A model generated the notes under the pieces. That model made no database searches, was not told where the DNA came from, and saw only the letters and a list, made by a program, of their open reading frames with translations. Source: JALHMI01 sp964598535 (GTDB lineage Bacteria; Planctomycetota; Planctomycetia; Pirellulales; PALSA-1355). From it: a DNA stretch of 64,000 nucleotides. Position 1 is the stretch's first letter. The number at the start of each line of letters is the position of its first letter. Both the position numbers and the translations under genes were made by a program. The stretch is taken from contig CAZRCI010000003.1 of NCBI GenBank assembly GCA_964598535.1, positions 162,501 through 226,500 on the forward strand, read 5' to 3'. Shown here in pieces: positions 26,099-34,911 of the stretch.

Positions 26099-27346
26099 AT
26101 GACCCAAACGATCTGCCTGTTCGCCGGTCTGTTTTTTTGCCTTGCATTCTCGATGGCCGGCGAGCCCGCCGCGGCCGAAGAGAAAATCAACTACGACGAG
26201 GCGAAGGTTCCGCAATACACGCTGCCCGATCCCCTAAAAATGGCCGATGGCCGGGCTGTAACAAGCGCCGCCATGTGGCATAACGAGCGGCGCCCAGAAC
26301 TCCTCGAGCTTTTCCGCGCCCAAGTCTACGGGCAGCGTCCGCCGAAGCCGGAAGGCATCACCTACGAGGTGCGTGAGTCGACGCCCGAAGCATTAAATGG
26401 CAAGGGGGTGCGGAAGGATGTGCGCATCTTGGCGCCGGGCAAATCCGGGCCGGTCGAATTGTTGCATTTTGTTTTGATCGCGCCTGCCGGGGCGAAACAG
26501 CCGGTTCCGGCGTTCGCAGGCATTCTGCTGATCGAGCCAACGCTCAAGGACTTGAATCCTGGAAGACCGCTGCCAGAGGACGTCGGCGTGGAGTTGCCCG
26601 GCATGAAATTGCTGGAGACGATCCTCGATCGCGGTTATGCGATCGCCTCGCTCGACCCGGCGAACTTTTGCCCGGACGACAAGGACAACCATCGCCAGGG
26701 CGTGCTCGAGTTCTTATATCCCGACCGTAGCGGCCATCCCGGCCCGGATGAATCCGGCGCCATTGCCACCTGGGCCTGGGGCCTCAGCCGTGCGCTCGAT
26801 TATCTGGAGACCGATCCCACCATCGACGCCAAGCGTGTCGCGGTCATCGGGCATTCACGCCGCGGCAAAACGGCCCTTTGGGCGGGCGCCGAGGACGAAC
26901 GTTTCGCCGCGGTGATCTCGAACAACTCGGGCTGTGGCGGCGCGGCCCTGTCTCGACGAGACTTCGGCGAGACCGTGGCCCGCATCAATCGCGTGTTCCC
27001 GCATTGGTTCTGCGGCAATTTCAAAAACTACAACGATCACGAAGACCACTTGCCGGTCGATCAGCACGAGCTGGTGGCGCTTAGTGCGCCGCGACCCGTT
27101 TACATTGCCAGCGCAGTCGAAGACCGTTGGGCCGATCCGAAAGGCGAATTCCTGGCGGCGCTGCATGCCGAGCCGGTGTACCAATTGTTCGGCCTGACGG
27201 GCCTGGGCGTCCACGAGCAACCGCCCTTGAATAAGTCCGCCGGTGACTTCGTAAGCTACCACATCCGCGCCGGAAAGCATGCCCTCACCGATTACGATTG
27301 GCTGTTGTATCTGGATTTTGCGGACAAGCATCTCCAGCGGAACTAA
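26099..27346 (+). CDS. CE15-type glucuronoyl esterase-like secreted protein
   Basis: A 415-residue protein from ATG 26099, which begins a signal peptide (ICLFAGLFFCLAFSMAG). The alpha/beta-hydrolase nucleophile motif is GHSRRGK (Ser253). It is followed by the CE15 hallmark ISNNSGCGGAALSRR and by FPHWFCGNFKNY. The acid/base region contains EDRWADPKGE and a late His in GLGVHEQPP. CE15 enzymes cut the ester bond between glucuronoxylan and lignin alcohols. Bacterial relatives accept related uronate esters. The start at 25985 in the same frame is excluded because it precedes the signal peptide and overlaps the divergent crotonase gene. Confidence 0.85.
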   Translation: MTQTICLFAGLFFCLAFSMAGEPAAAEEKINYDEAKVPQYTLPDPLKMADGRAVTSAAMWHNERRPELLELFRAQVYGQRPPKPEGITYEVRESTPEALNGKGVRKDVRILAPGKSGPVELLHFVLIAPAGAKQPVPAFAGILLIEPTLKDLNPGRPLPEDVGVELPGMKLLETILDRGYAIASLDPANFCPDDKDNHRQGVLEFLYPDRSGHPGPDESGAIATWAWGLSRALDYLETDPTIDAKRVAVIGHSRRGKTALWAGAEDERFAAVISNNSGCGGAALSRRDFGETVARINRVFPHWFCGNFKNYNDHEDHLPVDQHELVALSAPRPVYIASAVEDRWADPKGEFLAALHAEPVYQLFGLTGLGVHEQPPLNKSAGDFVSYHIRAGKHALTDYDWLLYLDFADKHLQRN

Positions 27347-27421
27347 CCATCTTCCGGCCCAGCAGTTCGCCGCGCACAATCACCGAAATCATCCTGGACC
27401 ATTCCACGCCCCTCACGCGCC

Positions 27422-28198
27422 ATGCAGTATCTCGATTTCTCCGATGTCGAGCGAATGATCCGCCTGGTTACGGACGCGAGCGACCCGACGGTTGCGATGC
27501 CGCTCGCGGACCGCAAACGCACGCTCATGCAGGGCACGGCGGAACTCGTGGGCGCGGACGCTTGGATCTGGAGCACCGCGACGCTCAATCCCACCGTCGA
27601 CCGCGATGTCATGTCGTTTGGCTTTGTCGATGGCGGCTGGCAGGACGAACAGCAGCGTGTCGCCGTGCTTCGCGAATTGAGTAACCCCAGGATAAACGAG
27701 CTCATCACCGCGCCCGTTTTCAACTGCGTGGAACGTCAGCGTTTCACGACTTTTATCGAAAAGGAAATGGTGCCAGCCGAGCACTGGCGCCGCTTCCAAG
27801 AGCTGTGGCGTGTCACCGGGCTCGCGTACTGTGTGATCTCCGTCTATCCGTTGAGCACAACCACCTATAGTGCGGCGGGCTTTCACCGCCGGCTGGGGCA
27901 GCCTCCTTTCACCGAACGCGAGCGTTTGATCCTGCATGCCATTTTCCAACAAGTCGACTGGCTCCATCGCGAGGGGACCAACGTCAAGGCACACGATCGC
28001 GTGGTCCATCTCTCACCTCGCGAGCGTCATGTGCTGTGCTTCTTGCTGATGGGCGACTCGCGCAAAGCGATCGCCATGAAGCTCAATCTCAGTGAGCACA
28101 CGGTTGGAGACTACCTGAAGCAGATTTACAAGCGGTTCTGCGTCAACAGCCGGTCAGAACTCCTGGCTCAGTTCATTGCCGGTGGACAGTCGCTCTGA
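27422..28198 (+). CDS. LuxR-type helix-turn-helix transcriptional regulator
   Basis: A 258-residue protein. Residues about 195-250 form a LuxR/GerE DNA-binding domain: LSPRERHVLCFLLMGDSRK, then the HTH IAMKLNLSEHTVGDYLKQIYKRF. The N-terminal 180 residues look like a GAF/PAS-like sensory domain with no family I can name. There is no response-regulator receiver motif (no DD...D...K set), so it is not a two-component partner. It lies 75 bp after the CE15 gene on the same strand and may regulate it or the following sigma factor. Confidence 0.85.
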   Translation: MQYLDFSDVERMIRLVTDASDPTVAMPLADRKRTLMQGTAELVGADAWIWSTATLNPTVDRDVMSFGFVDGGWQDEQQRVAVLRELSNPRINELITAPVFNCVERQRFTTFIEKEMVPAEHWRRFQELWRVTGLAYCVISVYPLSTTTYSAAGFHRRLGQPPFTERERLILHAIFQQVDWLHREGTNVKAHDRVVHLSPRERHVLCFLLMGDSRKAIAMKLNLSEHTVGDYLKQIYKRFCVNSRSELLAQFIAGGQSL

Positions 28199-28449
28199 AG
28201 CAGACGACCGTCCGCGACCGAACGACTCGCAGCTCGGCCATGAAGTGCCTCGGGCTGCAACGCTTACTGCCTGCCCATCAGGGGGGCGATTCGCGGCCTC
28301 TCGCCCCGCCATCTTAAACCGCGGGCCCCCCGCGTTTGCGGGAATTGGCAGTTCTTTGCCAGCTCTCAGAATAGACGGCGTGGCGACGCCCATCCGTACT
28401 GGGAGGGCGTTAGAGGCGTGCCTGACCATCAACGAGGTACTACGCTCTG

Positions 28450-29085
28450 ATGCTATCCGTTGCTTCCACCGGCTCTCATCCCGCCCGCCTTGCGACTTTT
28501 GCAGGCTGCCCAACGAAGAATCTTGTATTGTCCGCCCGTTCCGGCTGCCCAGACGCCCTGGGACGTCTTTGCGAGAGTTTTCGGCCATTTCTGACCAAGC
28601 TTGCCTCACGATTAACTCCTGCCCGGCTGCGCACCAAGGCCGATGCCGATGACTTGGTGCAGGAAGTCCTCATGGACTTGCACCGAAATATCCGCAACTT
28701 TCAAGGCAACAGCCAAGCGGAACTGCGCTGCTGGCTGTTTCGTGCGATGTGTAACCGCAGCCGTGACCTGCGACGCAGATATGGCCCTGGCACCAAGCGC
28801 GACATCCATCGCGAGCAATCCGTCGAACAGTTGGCCCGGACGCGGCAAACCATTGTGGCCGCCACTCCCTGCCCCATGAGCCAAATGATTCACGCGGAAC
28901 AAAGTATCGCCGCGGACCACAGCTTGGATCGGCTGGCCGCCGATCACCGTCAGATGCTCGAGTTTTGGGCTGAGGGTCAACTCACATATGCTCAGATCGG
29001 CCTGCGCATGGGACGTAGCGGCGACGCCATTCGCAAGCAGTGCGAGCGTACGAAGCGCAGGCTGCGCCACGCCGTCACCTGCTAA
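28450..29085 (+). CDS. ECF-type RNA polymerase sigma factor
   Basis: A 211-residue sigma-70 family protein. Region 2 is at about residues 40-105 (KADADDLVQEVLMDLHRNI, FQGNSQAELRCWLFRAMCNR). Region 4 is at about residues 160-205 (LAADHRQMLEFWAEGQLTYAQIGLRM followed by a basic recognition helix, GRSGDAIRKQCERTKRRL). There is no region 3, as in ECF sigma factors. Planctomycetes have many such genes, often with no adjacent anti-sigma factor, and none is seen here. The N-terminal 40 residues are not conserved, so the true start may lie further in. Confidence 0.85.
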   Translation: MLSVASTGSHPARLATFAGCPTKNLVLSARSGCPDALGRLCESFRPFLTKLASRLTPARLRTKADADDLVQEVLMDLHRNIRNFQGNSQAELRCWLFRAMCNRSRDLRRRYGPGTKRDIHREQSVEQLARTRQTIVAATPCPMSQMIHAEQSIAADHSLDRLAADHRQMLEFWAEGQLTYAQIGLRMGRSGDAIRKQCERTKRRLRHAVTC

Positions 29086-29211
29086 GGCCGCTGATAACAA
29101 AACGAGCGCGGGCGGTCCCTCACGTTGTCGTGCCCGTAGCGCATCATGAAACGGCCACTTCTCTAGGTGCTTCTCGGTAACTTCTCTAGCATGTCGATCC
29201 CTGACGCGCGA

Positions 29212-29745
29212 TTATTCGGGCCAGTTCGCGTTGGGATCGACGCTGATAATCGCGCTCGACGGCGGCACCGGAAAGCGGGGCCGCAGATAATCCATGCCGG
29301 CCACTTTGTGGCAATTGAAACAACCTTGCAAGACATTGCGGTATGCCTCGCCAAAGGCCCGCAAATCTTTCCTTTCAATAGCCTTGTCGATGTTCATCAC
29401 CGGCGAGCGGTCGATGGCTGCGATAATCGCCTCGAGATCGGCCTTCCGCGTGGAATCAACCGCGGCCGAGCTCCGCATGTGCAGCATCACTTTCTCCCAG
29501 TAGTAAGCCGCCAGAGGCCAGTTTTCCGACCGGGCCGCGAACCACAGGTTCGACGTATGGTAATCGGCCATGAACATCGCCATCTCCGCGCGAATCTCGT
29601 CGATTTCCGAATTGACAGCGGGCGCGGGCTCGTCCGCCGCCAGCGCCGTCCGCGGCCCCTGCTCCGTCAGCAGCCCCCAAAATGCCGCCCCACACAACAG
29701 TCCACATACAAAAGTCAGGACTAACGCTCGTCGGGATCGGAACAT
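29212..29745 (-). CDS. Small secreted c-type cytochrome-like protein
   Basis: A 177-residue protein. ATG 29745 has AGGAG upstream. The signal or membrane anchor is ALVLTFVCGLLCGAAFWGLL. A helical region (YHTSNLWFAARSENWPLAAYYWEKV) is followed near the C terminus by a single heme-binding site CFNCHK (residues about 143-148) and a late Met/Pro-rich end. The helix-rich layout with one heme near the end resembles class II (cytochrome c'-like) cytochromes. It probably acts in the periplasm as an electron carrier or gas/redox sensor; partner unknown. Confidence 0.8.
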   Translation of the reverse strand: MFRSRRALVLTFVCGLLCGAAFWGLLTEQGPRTALAADEPAPAVNSEIDEIRAEMAMFMADYHTSNLWFAARSENWPLAAYYWEKVMLHMRSSAAVDSTRKADLEAIIAAIDRSPVMNIDKAIERKDLRAFGEAYRNVLQGCFNCHKVAGMDYLRPRFPVPPSSAIISVDPNANWPE

Positions 29746-30135
29746 GAAAGTGACTCCTAATTTAGTGCGGGTTCGCATTCGACAGGGCGGCCAATCGCAA
29801 TGTTCTTGATCATCGCGACGAATTGGCGACACGGCAACTGTGTTTTGCGACGATTTGCGGACATCGAGGAATGCCAAAAAAGCGAGGAGCCCGGCCCGCC
29901 TCTTTCGTCGATCGCAGCAGTCCTGCCCCACGATAGGACAGCCGCCGCGATCGGCAAAAAGTGCGAACCGGGCCGCCGTCGCCAAGAGGTCTTGCTGAAC
30001 CCGGCCGGGCGTCCCATCCACTGCGAATTTTAGGTTATGCAAAAGATATCCGTAAAAATTCGTGAGCCGCCTCCGGCCGCTCGTGAACGTTGGGGGCGGA
30101 CGCCAAATGCATCGGCCCCCTGGCTCTCGACGCCC
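29746..30135. other. Intergenic region between cytochrome and PilZ genes
   Basis: These 390 bp carry no convincing frame. It should hold the promoter of the cytochrome gene at its left side. No strong inverted repeat or terminator was found. Confidence 0.4.
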
Positions 30136-30507
30136 TTACCGTCCGATCGAGGCGATGCCCACGAAACGCCCGCCGCTAATGTACCAACCTTCGCCGCAAG
30201 CCTGGCACCACACGACTCGGGTGCGAACGCGGATCGAATAGCCGCAGTCGCTCCGAATGCTGATCTCGATCTCGCCCTCGGGAAGGTCCATATTATGAAT
30301 CAAGCCAATCCCAGTTTCGGAGATTTCTCGCGTGAACGCGGAGTAACGATGTCCGTCGTCCAATTCGATTGAAACCGGCCGGAAAAACGCATACCGCACC
30401 TCCGCCCGGCGGTCTAATTTCAAAGCCGCCTTGGCCTCGACGATCAATTGAAAGATCGCCTTGCCGGGCGAAATGAGAGTCGGCTTGTCTTCGGTCCGCA
30501 TCGCCAT
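30136..30507 (-). CDS. PilZ-domain protein (putative c-di-GMP receptor)
   Basis: A 123-residue protein from ATG 30507, preceded by AGGTGG; a second ATG at 30501 is possible. The PilZ domain fills residues about 35-123. It has the arginine-rich start LDRRAEVRYAFFRPVSI and the second motif EISETGIGL, in place of the usual (D/N)xSxxG. The domain then closes with VVWCQACGEGWYISGGRFVGI. PilZ domains bind cyclic-di-GMP through these two motifs; with the altered second motif, binding is uncertain. The open frame continues to 30750 upstream but is not protein-like. It is a single-gene unit. Confidence 0.8.
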   Translation of the reverse strand: MAMRTEDKPTLISPGKAIFQLIVEAKAALKLDRRAEVRYAFFRPVSIELDDGHRYSAFTREISETGIGLIHNMDLPEGEIEISIRSDCGYSIRVRTRVVWCQACGEGWYISGGRFVGIASIGR

Positions 30508-30930
30508 TTTCCACCTGCGTAAATTGAGGAACTCAACTTGTCCGAGGCGTCTGCCCCCAGGGAAACATAGGCCATGCTGGCCAGCGCAAGATGGAACATG
30601 GCGCAACGTTTTCGTCGAACTGCGAGCCCCGTCAAGCCTCACCGTCGTTACAACCCCACGCGAACCACCCGGGCCGGGGGCAACGATTGGCGACCAGCCC
30701 CGGGAGTCGTAGTGCCAGGGGCAAAGCGTCACTTTGAGTTCGAGAACCAATCGCCCCGGGCCAGCCAGCTCGTACGAACGGCCTGGCTTGAATGCTCGCG
30801 ATTATGAATTGCGTGCAAAAAAAATCCTGAGTGTGTATACTTCGTCCTGCCCTGGACAGCGCGAACTCTGGCGGATTCGCGCCGGCTCATCCTTGGCCGA
30901 CTTCGGATCCGTCTTTGCAGCCCGCGCATC
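30508..30930. other. Intergenic region between divergent pilZ and rraA-like genes
   Basis: This 423-bp stretch separates divergent genes and should carry both promoters. Open frames seen here on both strands lack family motifs and I do not call them. No clear palindrome was found. Confidence 0.4.
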
Positions 30931-31587
30931 ATGACCGCCACGCCGCTCGACATTGCCAGCCTTCGCACCGTGCTCTACACGGCTGTGGTCACCGACGTGC
31001 TCGATGGGCTAGGGCTGCGCAATCAGGCCTTTGGCGTCTCGCTGCCGCGCCAGAGCGGCATGGGCGTGCTCCTCGGCCGGGCGAAAACCACCCTCTGGGA
31101 AGATGTCGAGCACGACGAGCGCCCCTACGAGCTAGAACTCGTGGCGGTCGACCAATGCCAACGCGATGAAGTCATCGTCGCGGCCGCTTCCGGCTCCATG
31201 CGGTCGGGCATCTGGGGCGAACTGCTATCAACCGCGGCTCGCAATCGAGGTTGCGCCGGCGCGCTGATCGACGGCGCCGTGCGCGACATCGCGGCCATGC
31301 ACTCCATGGGGTTCTTGGTTTTTGCGCGTGGAACCTCACCGCTCGATAGCCTGCACCGGCAGCGAGTCATTGCCGTGGACGTGACGGTCGAAATTGGCGG
31401 AGTTTCGATCCATCCCGGCGATCTCATCATCGCGGATAGCGACGGCGCGGCGGTTATTCCCCAGGCGGTCGAAAGCGAGACGCTGGCCAAAGCCTGGGAA
31501 AAAGTCACGGCCGAAAACGTTGTTCGTAACGAAATCCGCGCCGGCGCCAAAGCCGCCGACGTCTTCAAGAAATACGGAGTCCTCTGA
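30931..31587 (+). CDS. RraA-like / HMG-CHA aldolase family protein
   Basis: A 218-residue protein of the RraA fold. The N-terminal half has TAVVTDVLDGLGL, and the conserved core has GELLSTAARNRGCAGALIDGAVRD with the Gly-rich pocket and the Arg/Asp pair. It ends with the family's VHPGD-type motif (VSIHPGDLIIADSDG). Members either cleave 4-hydroxy-4-methyl-2-oxoglutarate-type compounds or, in E. coli, inhibit RNase E. In dicarboxylate-degrading loci the aldolase role is more likely. The stop at 31587 is 2 bp before the MlrC-like start at 31590, so translation is probably coupled. Confidence 0.88.
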   Translation: MTATPLDIASLRTVLYTAVVTDVLDGLGLRNQAFGVSLPRQSGMGVLLGRAKTTLWEDVEHDERPYELELVAVDQCQRDEVIVAAASGSMRSGIWGELLSTAARNRGCAGALIDGAVRDIAAMHSMGFLVFARGTSPLDSLHRQRVIAVDVTVEIGGVSIHPGDLIIADSDGAAVIPQAVESETLAKAWEKVTAENVVRNEIRAGAKAADVFKKYGVL

Positions 31588-31589
31588 CC

Positions 31590-33056
31590 ATGCGGGTCGG
31601 CATCATCGCCTTGCAGCATGAATCCAACACCTTCTCCCCCGAGCCGACCACGCTAGAAAATTTTGAACGAGGAGCCCTGCTCGGCGGATCCGCGATTCGA
31701 GACGCTTATGCCGACTCGCACCACGAAGTCGGAGGGTTCTTTGCGGGCCTGGCCGAAGAAAAAATCGACGCCGTGCCGATCTTTCTGGCCTGGGCCTTGC
31801 CGAGCGGCGTCGTCACCGGCCGAACGCTCGAAAAGCTTCTGGCGCGCATGCTCGACGAGCTCAAAGCCGCCGGCGATCTCGATGGCTTGCTCGTCGCGCC
31901 CCATGGCGCTGGCGTCGCCGAAAATGCTTCGGACATGGACGGGGCCTGGCTCCGCGAATTGCGCTCGCGTGTGAGTCCACGTTTGCCGATTGTCGGAACA
32001 CTCGACCTTCATGCCAACCTGACCGAAACCATGCTCCGGGCGACGAACGCGCTCGTGGCCTATCGCACCAATCCGCATCTCGACCAGCGCGAGCGAGGTC
32101 TCGAAGCCGCGCGACTGATGGCCCGCATGCTCAAAGGCCAATGCCGGCCCACCCAGGCCGCGGCGTACCCGCCCCTGGCGATCAATATCGAACGCCAAAA
32201 CACGAGCCAGTCGCCCTGTCGCGAAAGCTATGAAGCGCTGGACGATCTGCTGGCCGACCGCCGCGTGCTCTCGGCCAGCCTGCTGCTCGGCTTCCCCTAT
32301 GCCGACGTGCGCGAGATGGGCACCAGCGTCCTTGTCATTACCGACGACGATCCTGATCTGGCCCGTGCTCTGGCAGACGACTTTGCCGAGTATCTACGTC
32401 ACCGTCGAAGCGCGTTCGTGGGACAATTGATCGAGGTCGAAGCCGCCGTGGCTCAAGCCGCGCGCAGCTCGACACCCGTATGCTTGCTGGACATGGGCGA
32501 TAACATCGGCGGCGGATCGCCGGGCGATGGCACCGTGTTACTTCGCGCACTCGTTGACGCCGGAGTGAAATCGGCCTTCGTTTGCTTGCACGACCCACTC
32601 GCCGTCAGAGCCGCCGAAGAGGCCGGCAAAGGCAAAACCGTTTCGCTTGCGATCGGCGGCAAGGGCCCCCAGGAAGGCGGCGCGCCGGTCGAAACCAAGG
32701 CGAAAGTCGTTGGCTTGTTCGACGGGAAATTCACGGAAACCGAAGCCCGACACGGCGGCCGCACCGAATACGACATGGGACTTACCGCCATCGTCCAATT
32801 GCCGGGCGGACAAACCGTGATGCTCACCTCGCAGCGCGTCGCGCCGTTCAGCCTGGGGCAGCTTACAAGCTGCGGGCTCGATCCTAAAAGCTTCCAGGCG
32901 ATTGTCGCCAAGGGCGTGCATGCCCCGGTCGCCGCCTATGCGCCGATATGTCCGACCATGATTCGCGTCAACACGCCCGGCATCACGACCGCCGACCTGA
33001 CCAAGCTCGAATATCAGCGTCGGCGAAAGCCGCTGTATCCTCTCGAAGCTATCTAA
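31590..33056 (+). CDS. M81 family metallopeptidase (MlrC-like)
   Basis: A 488-residue protein matching the microcystinase C/M81 family: HESNTFSPEPTTLENF at the N terminus, GLLVAPHGAGVAENASD, GTLDLHANLTETM, the CLLDMGDNIGGGSPGDGT core and a C-terminal domain with VQLPGGQTVMLTSQRVAPFS. These proteins bind a metal through His and Asp residues in the GTLDLHAN and MGDN regions. MlrC is the last step of microcystin breakdown in Sphingomonas, but most members occur in unrelated bacteria with unknown amide substrates. It is coupled to the RraA-like gene, suggesting a shared catabolic step. Confidence 0.88.
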   Translation: MRVGIIALQHESNTFSPEPTTLENFERGALLGGSAIRDAYADSHHEVGGFFAGLAEEKIDAVPIFLAWALPSGVVTGRTLEKLLARMLDELKAAGDLDGLLVAPHGAGVAENASDMDGAWLRELRSRVSPRLPIVGTLDLHANLTETMLRATNALVAYRTNPHLDQRERGLEAARLMARMLKGQCRPTQAAAYPPLAINIERQNTSQSPCRESYEALDDLLADRRVLSASLLLGFPYADVREMGTSVLVITDDDPDLARALADDFAEYLRHRRSAFVGQLIEVEAAVAQAARSSTPVCLLDMGDNIGGGSPGDGTVLLRALVDAGVKSAFVCLHDPLAVRAAEEAGKGKTVSLAIGGKGPQEGGAPVETKAKVVGLFDGKFTETEARHGGRTEYDMGLTAIVQLPGGQTVMLTSQRVAPFSLGQLTSCGLDPKSFQAIVAKGVHAPVAAYAPICPTMIRVNTPGITTADLTKLEYQRRRKPLYPLEAI

Positions 33057-33076
33057 CAGCGTGTGGCTTGACGAGG

Positions 33077-33805
33077 CTATTTTGTTCTCGAGTATGCAAT
33101 GGCTCGTGCGACTAATCCGCTGGCGAATGTTGCGAAACTCAGTTCATCCGTCGGAGATGTAAAACGTCCGGTCCGAGCATCCGCCTGCTTCGTCAACAAC
33201 AAACATGCCCCATCATAGAGCCGCTCTCGCAACAGCTTGGTCAAAAACAACTCATATCTCTTCGCGTAAGAAGCTGCCTTGAACTCCGGAAAGACCGGAT
33301 AGTGCGGCTCTTGAGTCTTTACCGGCGTGCGCGACTTGGAGCAGTCTTCCAAAATAAAAACATATCCTAACCAAGGCTTCTGCGATGACTTGAAAGCGCC
33401 TTCACGGTAGGCGGCCCAAAGATCCGTGGCATTTCCCAGGGCCTCTTCCGTCCGGTTATTGAAATTGTTACCAAATGAAGGACCGACCTGTGCCTTGAAT
33501 TCGACCAATGCAAGCAGATTTTCATTGGCAACAACAACCAAGTCCCATTTCTTTTCAGCTCGATAATAGCCGGGCAGTTCCTTCTTGTCTCGCCAATAGA
33601 CGTGCGCCTCCGGGACTCCGTTATCGATGAACAGGTCTCGGCATATTTCCGTAAACCCATCGAGATGTTTACCTCCGGTTACGGCTGCTCGCAAACCAGC
33701 ATCCTTCAATCCTGTTGCGCTCCCCTGCCGTTCACTCTGCCTGTCTCGCATTGTCCAAAACAATTTGATCGCTTGCTGGACGCGCTTCTCGATTGGCTTC
33801 TGCAT
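33077..33805 (-). CDS. XhoI/PaeR7I-family type II restriction endonuclease
   Basis: A 242-residue protein whose length and motifs match the XhoI family: GLRAAVTGGKHLDGF near residue 37, then the PD-(D/E)xK-like core WDLVV (Asp88) and VEFKAQVGPSFGNNFNNRTEE (Glu102, Lys104), followed by ATDLWAAYREG. XhoI and PaeR7I cut CTCGAG, so the same target is expected. Its start at 33805 lies 100 bp inside the 3' end of the methyltransferase gene in another frame. The pair is AT-richer than its surroundings, a sign of transfer. CTCGAG occurs in this window, e.g. 26705-26710, 33087-33092 and 41486-41491, so host protection would be needed. Confidence 0.9.
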   Translation of the reverse strand: MQKPIEKRVQQAIKLFWTMRDRQSERQGSATGLKDAGLRAAVTGGKHLDGFTEICRDLFIDNGVPEAHVYWRDKKELPGYYRAEKKWDLVVVANENLLALVEFKAQVGPSFGNNFNNRTEEALGNATDLWAAYREGAFKSSQKPWLGYVFILEDCSKSRTPVKTQEPHYPVFPEFKAASYAKRYELFLTKLLRERLYDGACLLLTKQADARTGRFTSPTDELSFATFASGLVARAIAYSRTK

Positions 33806-34791
33806 TGAACAGTGACCTTGGCTGGCATGAAAATGTCTTGCTGTTCGGCAATCCTCTTTTCCGCATATTTTGCATAGGCAGGCTCGATCTCGCAGCCCAC
33901 AGAATTCCGCGCGTTTCGCATCGCGGCAATGGTTGTTGTTCCCGTCCCTAAAAATGGATCGTAAACGGTATCCCCAACAAAACTGAACATACGAATCAGC
34001 CGCTCTGCTAGCTCAATGGGATAAGGCGCGGGATGCTTCTTCGTGGATGCGCCGGTAACCCCAGTCCAAATTTGTTGAAACCACTGCCTATGGTGTGGCT
34101 CGGAAATCAAACTGAGTACACGCGCGGCAATTGAAGGAGTACGATAGCCACCGGGTTTGCGCTGCATGAGAATGTACTCGATGTCATTCTTGATCACCGC
34201 GTTTGGCTCGTACGGCTTCCCCAAAAAACCACCGCCACTTCCATCGACTTCGTAAACCGCATTGGCTATTTTGTGCCAAATGATCGGAGCAAGATTGTCG
34301 AAACCAATGTTCCGGCAGCGTTCCTGAATCGATGCATGCAAGGGAACGACGGTATGGCGGCCATTGTTGCGTCTGCGGGACAAACAAACATCTCCAACAA
34401 CGCATACTAACCGACCGCCCGGCACTAGCGCCGAATGGCACCGACGCCAAACGTGGTCGAGCTCATCCAAAAACCTGTCGTACTCAGAAATATGGCCAAG
34501 CTGCCCCGCCGAATCGCGATATTCCTTGAGAGTCCAATAGGGAGGCGACGTCAGCACGAGATGAACGCTCTCGTCATCCAACTGAACCTCGCGTGAATCG
34601 CCAACGAAAATCGCATGTCGCGTTGGGATCTCCCGCGTGGCTGCGGCGATGATCGCCATGAGTTTCGGATCCTTGGCAATCCGCGGCAACTCTGTTTGCG
34701 CATCGGAGAGCGAGTGAAACTCAGCCGGCAAATAGGCCTCCAAATCGCAGTTTCCGGCACGTGGCACGTTGGGTGCTTCCTTTTCCTTCAA
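33706..34791 (-). CDS. Beta-class DNA methyltransferase of a type II RM system
   Basis: A 361-residue methyltransferase. Catalytic motif IV TSPPYW is at residues 81-86, and the SAM motif DPFLGTGTTT at about 277-286, i.e. C-terminal to it. This order defines the beta class. TSPPYW is typical of N4-cytosine (or N6-adenine) enzymes such as M.SmaI/M.PvuII relatives. The last 35 residues (SQSRSASSKRSN...) are low-complexity and overlap the endonuclease start. Separate REase and MTase starts with a 100-bp overlap suggest translational coupling, methyltransferase first. To my memory M.XhoI and M.PaeR7I are longer enzymes of another class, so this partner is unexpected. Confidence 0.88.
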   Translation of the reverse strand: MKEKEAPNVPRAGNCDLEAYLPAEFHSLSDAQTELPRIAKDPKLMAIIAAATREIPTRHAIFVGDSREVQLDDESVHLVLTSPPYWTLKEYRDSAGQLGHISEYDRFLDELDHVWRRCHSALVPGGRLVCVVGDVCLSRRRNNGRHTVVPLHASIQERCRNIGFDNLAPIIWHKIANAVYEVDGSGGGFLGKPYEPNAVIKNDIEYILMQRKPGGYRTPSIAARVLSLISEPHHRQWFQQIWTGVTGASTKKHPAPYPIELAERLIRMFSFVGDTVYDPFLGTGTTTIAAMRNARNSVGCEIEPAYAKYAEKRIAEQQDIFMPAKVTVQCRSQSRSASSKRSNCFGQCETGRVNGRGAQQD

Positions 34792-34911
34792 TGGCTCGAA
34801 TCTTGCCCCGCGAATCCATTCTTACCCGGCATATTCTAATTTGGACGCCGCACATTGTATCATTCAGATGAACACCTGGACAGATCCTCTCCTCCTGCCA
34901 CGAATGAACGG

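Noticed and set aside
28199..28449. Riboswitch or leader for the sigma factor
   Set aside because: No stable conserved-looking fold or terminator was seen.
30508..30750. Extension of the PilZ protein upstream to 30750
   Set aside because: The extra 81 residues are not protein-like and ATG 30507 has a ribosome-binding site.
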